Part shown: piece after piece, positions 13,684-16,657 of the stretch
Layout of the letters: every line of letters begins with the position of its first letter
Position numbering within the stretch: position 1 is the first letter of the stretch
Origin: Alphaproteobacteria bacterium
GTDB taxonomy: Bacteria; Pseudomonadota; Alphaproteobacteria; Rhizobiales; Rhizobiaceae
Reading direction: 5' to 3'
Length of the DNA stretch: 16,657 nucleotides
Assembly (NCBI GenBank): GCA_017308345.1
Contig: JAFKFE010000509.1
Span: 1-16,657, forward strand
Notes under the pieces: model-generated
The model's database searches: none
The model's input: only the letters and a program-made list of their open reading frames with translations
What the model was told of the DNA's origin: nothing
Made by a program: the position numbers and the translations under genes

Positions 13684-15219
13684 ATGAATGAGATCGATCC
13701 CGCGCGCCGCTTTTCCATGGATGCGGTGCGCAACTACGACGCTCCCGCCGAGAGCGAAAAGCCCGGCGGCATCAACGATGTGGCGCGCCAGGTCGCCTCG
13801 CAATACCGGCGCGATACGATGTCGCCGATCATGGTCAGCGGCGTCCTGCGCATGGTCGAGTTCGCGCTGCTGTTCCTGTCGGGGCTCTGCGTCTATTTCT
13901 ACTATGTCGGCTTCTTCAATTATCTGGCCTGGCAATATCCCCTGGCGATCGCCGCGACGTCGTTCCTGGCCGTGGTGCTGCTCGACGTTACCGACTGCTA
14001 CCAGATCGCGGCGCTGATGCGCCCTCTCGCCAATTTCGGCCGCGTGCTGCTGGTCTGGGCCGGCAGCTTCGCGCTGATGGCGCTCACAGCCTTCGCCATC
14101 AAGGCCTCGGAAGACTATTCGCGCCTGCTGTTCGGCACCTGGTTCGTGGTCGGCTTCCTGCTGATCTTCGGCCTGAGACTGGTGATGTCCAGGCTCATCC
14201 GGCGCTGGGCGCGCGACGGCCGCATGGAGCGCCGCGCGGTCATCGTCGGCGGCGGCAAGGCGGCCGAACAGCTGATCCGCTCGGTCGAGAAGCAACCCTA
14301 CAACGACATCCGCATCTGCGGCATCTTCGACGATCGAAACGACAAGCGCTCGCCGCCGATCGTCGCCGGCTATCCAAAGCTCGGCACCATTTCCGAACTG
14401 ATAGAATTCGCCCGCATCGCGCGCATCGACATGCTGATCGTTTCGCTGCCGCTGACCGCCGAATCGCGCGTCTTGCAGTTGCTCAAGAAACTCTGGGTAC
14501 TGCCCGTCGACATCCGGCTCTCGGCGCATTCGAACGCGCTCCAGTTCCGGCCGCGCTCCTATTCGTATATCGGCTCGGTGCCGATGCTCGATATCTTCGA
14601 CAAGCCAATCAACGACTGGGATTCGGTCGCCAAGCGCGCTTTCGACATCGTCTTCTCGCTGGTCGGCATCATCCTGTTCTCGCCGGTGATGCTCGCCACG
14701 GCGATCGCCATCAAGCTCGACAGCAAGGGTCCGGTGCTGTTCAAGCAGAAGCGGCATGGTTTCAACAACGAGATCATCGAGGTCTACAAGTTCCGCTCGA
14801 TGTATGCCGACCGGTCGGACCCGACCGCCAAGCAGACGGTGACCAAGAACGATCCACGCGTCACCCGCGTCGGCCGCTTCATCCGCAAGACCTCGATCGA
14901 CGAATTGCCGCAGTTCTTCAATTCGCTCCTCGGTTCGCTGTCGCTGGTCGGCCCGCGCCCGCATGCGATCGCCGCGCAGTCGCACAACCTGCTCTACAAC
15001 GAGGTGGTGGACGGCTATTTCGCCCGCCACAAGGTCAAGCCCGGCGTCACCGGCTGGGCGCAGATCAACGGCTGGCGCGGCGAGATGGACACCAATGAAA
15101 AGATCCGCATGCGCACCGAATACGACCTCTATTACATCGAGAACTGGTCGATGCTGTTCGACCTGCGCATCCTGTTCCTGACGCCGATCCGCTTGCTCAA
15201 CACGGAAAACGCCTATTGA
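13684..15219 (+). CDS. Polyprenyl-phosphate hexose-1-phosphate transferase (WcaJ/UppE-like)
   Basis: This 511-aa membrane enzyme starts polysaccharide synthesis by moving a hexose-1-phosphate, commonly glucose, from a UDP-sugar to undecaprenyl phosphate. Four to five helices lie between about 50 and 170. A Rossmann-like CoA_binding_3 domain follows (RRAVIVGGGKAAEQLI, 183-198). The catalytic Bac_transf domain then has KRAFDIVFSLVGIILFSPVM (317-336), FKQKRHGFNNEIIEVYKFRSM (353-373), VTRVGRFIRKTSIDELPQFFN (393-413), LSLVGPRPHA (419-428) and VKPGVTGWAQING (451-463). All expected blocks are intact. It sits 99 bp after the GT4 gene and overlaps the next gene by 4 nt (ATTGA). In rhizobia this type is known in unipolar polysaccharide synthesis (UppE); that assignment is inferred from context. 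Confidence 0.93.
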   Translation: MNEIDPARRFSMDAVRNYDAPAESEKPGGINDVARQVASQYRRDTMSPIMVSGVLRMVEFALLFLSGLCVYFYYVGFFNYLAWQYPLAIAATSFLAVVLLDVTDCYQIAALMRPLANFGRVLLVWAGSFALMALTAFAIKASEDYSRLLFGTWFVVGFLLIFGLRLVMSRLIRRWARDGRMERRAVIVGGGKAAEQLIRSVEKQPYNDIRICGIFDDRNDKRSPPIVAGYPKLGTISELIEFARIARIDMLIVSLPLTAESRVLQLLKKLWVLPVDIRLSAHSNALQFRPRSYSYIGSVPMLDIFDKPINDWDSVAKRAFDIVFSLVGIILFSPVMLATAIAIKLDSKGPVLFKQKRHGFNNEIIEVYKFRSMYADRSDPTAKQTVTKNDPRVTRVGRFIRKTSIDELPQFFNSLLGSLSLVGPRPHAIAAQSHNLLYNEVVDGYFARHKVKPGVTGWAQINGWRGEMDTNEKIRMRTEYDLYYIENWSMLFDLRILFLTPIRLLNTENAY

Positions 15220-16508
15220 GCGCCATCGCCCATGAGTTGCCGCCGCGGGCGATCAACCAGCTGCCGCCTCAGGCGGTCAATGCGAAGCTGATTTCGCTGA
15301 TCGCGTCGGCCGCGATCGGCGTCGGCATCCTGCTCTCCGGCTTCGTCATCAGCGAGCCCGCGCCGTACGAAATCTACATGGCCGGGCTGATCGCGGTCTG
15401 GGCGCTGTTCGGCCTTCGAATCTCACGTGCCATCGTGCCTTTGCTGGTGCTTCTGGTGGCGATGAACATCGGCGGCATGATCGCGATGACGCAGATGACG
15501 GACCTCGCCAACACGCCGCTCTATCTCGCCGTCTCGCTGTTCCTCGCCTTCAGCGCGGTGTTCTTCGCCTCGGTGACTTCGGTCCAGCCCGGCCTCTACC
15601 GGTTAATCTTCATCGCCTATGTGGTGTCAGCGGTGGCGACGTCCCTGCTCGGCATAGCCGGCTATTTCCATGCCTTTCCAGGCGCGGAAATGTTCACCAA
15701 ATACGACCGCGCCGCCGGAGCCTTCCAGGACCCGAACGTGTTCGGGCCATTCCTGGTGCTGCCCGGCACCTATCTGCTCTACCTGCTGTTGACCGGCCCG
15801 GTGTCGCGCATGCCGCTGTTGGCCATGCCGCTGCTCATCATCACCGCCGGCATCTTCTTTTCCTTCTCGCGCGGCGCCTGGGGCATGTTCGCCGTGTCTG
15901 CCGTCCTGCTGACCGCAAGCCTGTTCCTGCAGAGCGCCAGCGGCAAGTTCCGTCTGCGTGTGGTGGTGATGACGATCGCGGCCGTGGCGCTGCTGGTCAT
16001 CGCCTTCCTGGTCATCCTGCAATTGCCAGGCGTGTCGGACATGTTCACCCAGCGCGCGCAGCTCGAGCAGAGCTACGATTCGGCGCGGCTTGGCCGCTTC
16101 GCCCGCTATACGATCGGCTTCCAGCTGGCGATGGAGCACCCGTTCGGCATCGGCCCGCTGGTGTTCGGCACGATCTATGGCGAGGATACGCACGACATCT
16201 GGCTGAAGGCGCTGATGGACTATGGCTGGCTGGGTTTCGTGTCGTTCCTGACGCTGACCCTTTGGACGATCGCGGCCGGTTTCCGCATCCTTTTGCGCGA
16301 CCGGCCATGGCAGCCCTACCTGCTTTGCGCCTATGTCGCCTACCTGGGCAATATCGGGCTCGGCACCTTCATCGACATCGACCACTGGCGCCATCTCTAC
16401 CTGCTGCTTGGGCTGGTCTGGGGCGCGATCGCGCTGGAGTACCGGCATCAGCGGGAATTGCGGCCGGCAAGGCCGGCATCGCTTCTCGCGATTTCACCTG
16501 CGCGATAG
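15216..16508 (+). CDS. O-antigen ligase/polymerase family (Wzy-like) membrane protein
   Basis: This 430-aa protein has about ten to twelve membrane helices. A longer loop (about 271-325) is probably periplasmic. Family features are GAFQDPNVFG (168-177), FSFSRGAWG (215-223, with Arg219), and EDTHDIWLKALMDYGWLG (323-340, with His326), matching the Wzy_C/WaaL motif. It would polymerise lipid-linked repeat units or ligate the chain. With a WcaJ-type enzyme and a co-polymerase nearby, polymerase is the better guess. The start is TTG at 15216, overlapping the upstream stop by 4 nt (ATTGA), which implies translational coupling. GGAAA about nine bases upstream serves as a modest ribosome site. The only nearby ATG, at 15232, is out of frame. 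It is the last gene of the cluster before the tRNA. Confidence 0.88.
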   Translation: MSAIAHELPPRAINQLPPQAVNAKLISLIASAAIGVGILLSGFVISEPAPYEIYMAGLIAVWALFGLRISRAIVPLLVLLVAMNIGGMIAMTQMTDLANTPLYLAVSLFLAFSAVFFASVTSVQPGLYRLIFIAYVVSAVATSLLGIAGYFHAFPGAEMFTKYDRAAGAFQDPNVFGPFLVLPGTYLLYLLLTGPVSRMPLLAMPLLIITAGIFFSFSRGAWGMFAVSAVLLTASLFLQSASGKFRLRVVVMTIAAVALLVIAFLVILQLPGVSDMFTQRAQLEQSYDSARLGRFARYTIGFQLAMEHPFGIGPLVFGTIYGEDTHDIWLKALMDYGWLGFVSFLTLTLWTIAAGFRILLRDRPWQPYLLCAYVAYLGNIGLGTFIDIDHWRHLYLLLGLVWGAIALEYRHQRELRPARPASLLAISPAR

Positions 16509-16561
16509 CACCGAATTCGGTTGACCCGCCCCGCCTTATCACGATACATCGCCACCCGGTC

Positions 16562-16638
<77 letters not shown>

Positions 16639-16657
16639 TTTAAATCCTTGAAATCCC

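Noticed and set aside
13636..15030. Minus-strand open frame opposite the sugar transferase
   Set aside because: Asp/Arg/Gln-rich shadow of a gene with all Bac_transf motifs intact.

Overview
The window is GC-rich, densely coded alphaproteobacterial DNA. It most likely comes from a Mesorhizobium-type member of the Rhizobiales. This is inferred from gene content (heme A synthase of the CtaA/COX15 type, a DUF2842 protein, short type-2 ArgC, a rhizobial surface-polysaccharide cluster) and from an intergenic palindromic repeat at 6820-6920 of a kind I remember from rhizobial genomes. No species can be fixed from the sequence alone.

Left part (1-6805), housekeeping and accessory genes. Two minus-strand genes encode a secreted glycerophosphodiester phosphodiesterase, cut by the window edge, and a membrane acyltransferase-3 protein. 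A 124-bp divergent promoter region separates them from agmatinase (speB) and argC on the plus strand. A structured spacer follows, then a small coiled-coil protein. This converges within 4 bp on ctaA (heme A synthase, minus strand), with a hairpin at the junction. Next come a 71-aa DUF2842 membrane protein and a small secreted protein with a GxCxSAC motif. The rhizobial repeat lies just after them.

Right part (6939-16508), a surface-polysaccharide locus in three transcriptional blocks. A minus-strand polysaccharide deacetylase diverges from a plus-strand CelD/BcsL-type acetyltransferase. A minus-strand Wzz/Wzc-like co-polymerase diverges from a plus-strand series: OPX export lipoprotein, GT4 glycosyltransferase, polyprenyl-phosphate hexose-1-phosphate transferase and O-antigen ligase/polymerase. 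The transferase would load the first sugar on undecaprenyl phosphate. The GT4 would extend it, the Wzy-like protein polymerise it, and the co-polymerase and OPX protein export it. The acetyltransferase and deacetylase would modify it. No flippase is present. The gene set resembles, from memory, the rhizobial unipolar polysaccharide (upp) cluster. A tRNA-Pro(GGG) follows at 16562-16638.

The most notable anomalies are in the co-polymerase gene. Its expected start and cytoplasmic N-terminus are in a different frame from the body, and its first membrane helix is shortened. Its C-terminal kinase-like domain also lacks a Walker A lysine and a tyrosine tail. Other points of interest are an 18-nt duplication across the deacetylase stop codon, hairpins at several gene junctions, and a weak sigma-54-like site before agmatinase. 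I see no wholly new system. The locus looks like a known type of pathway with some unusual parts.
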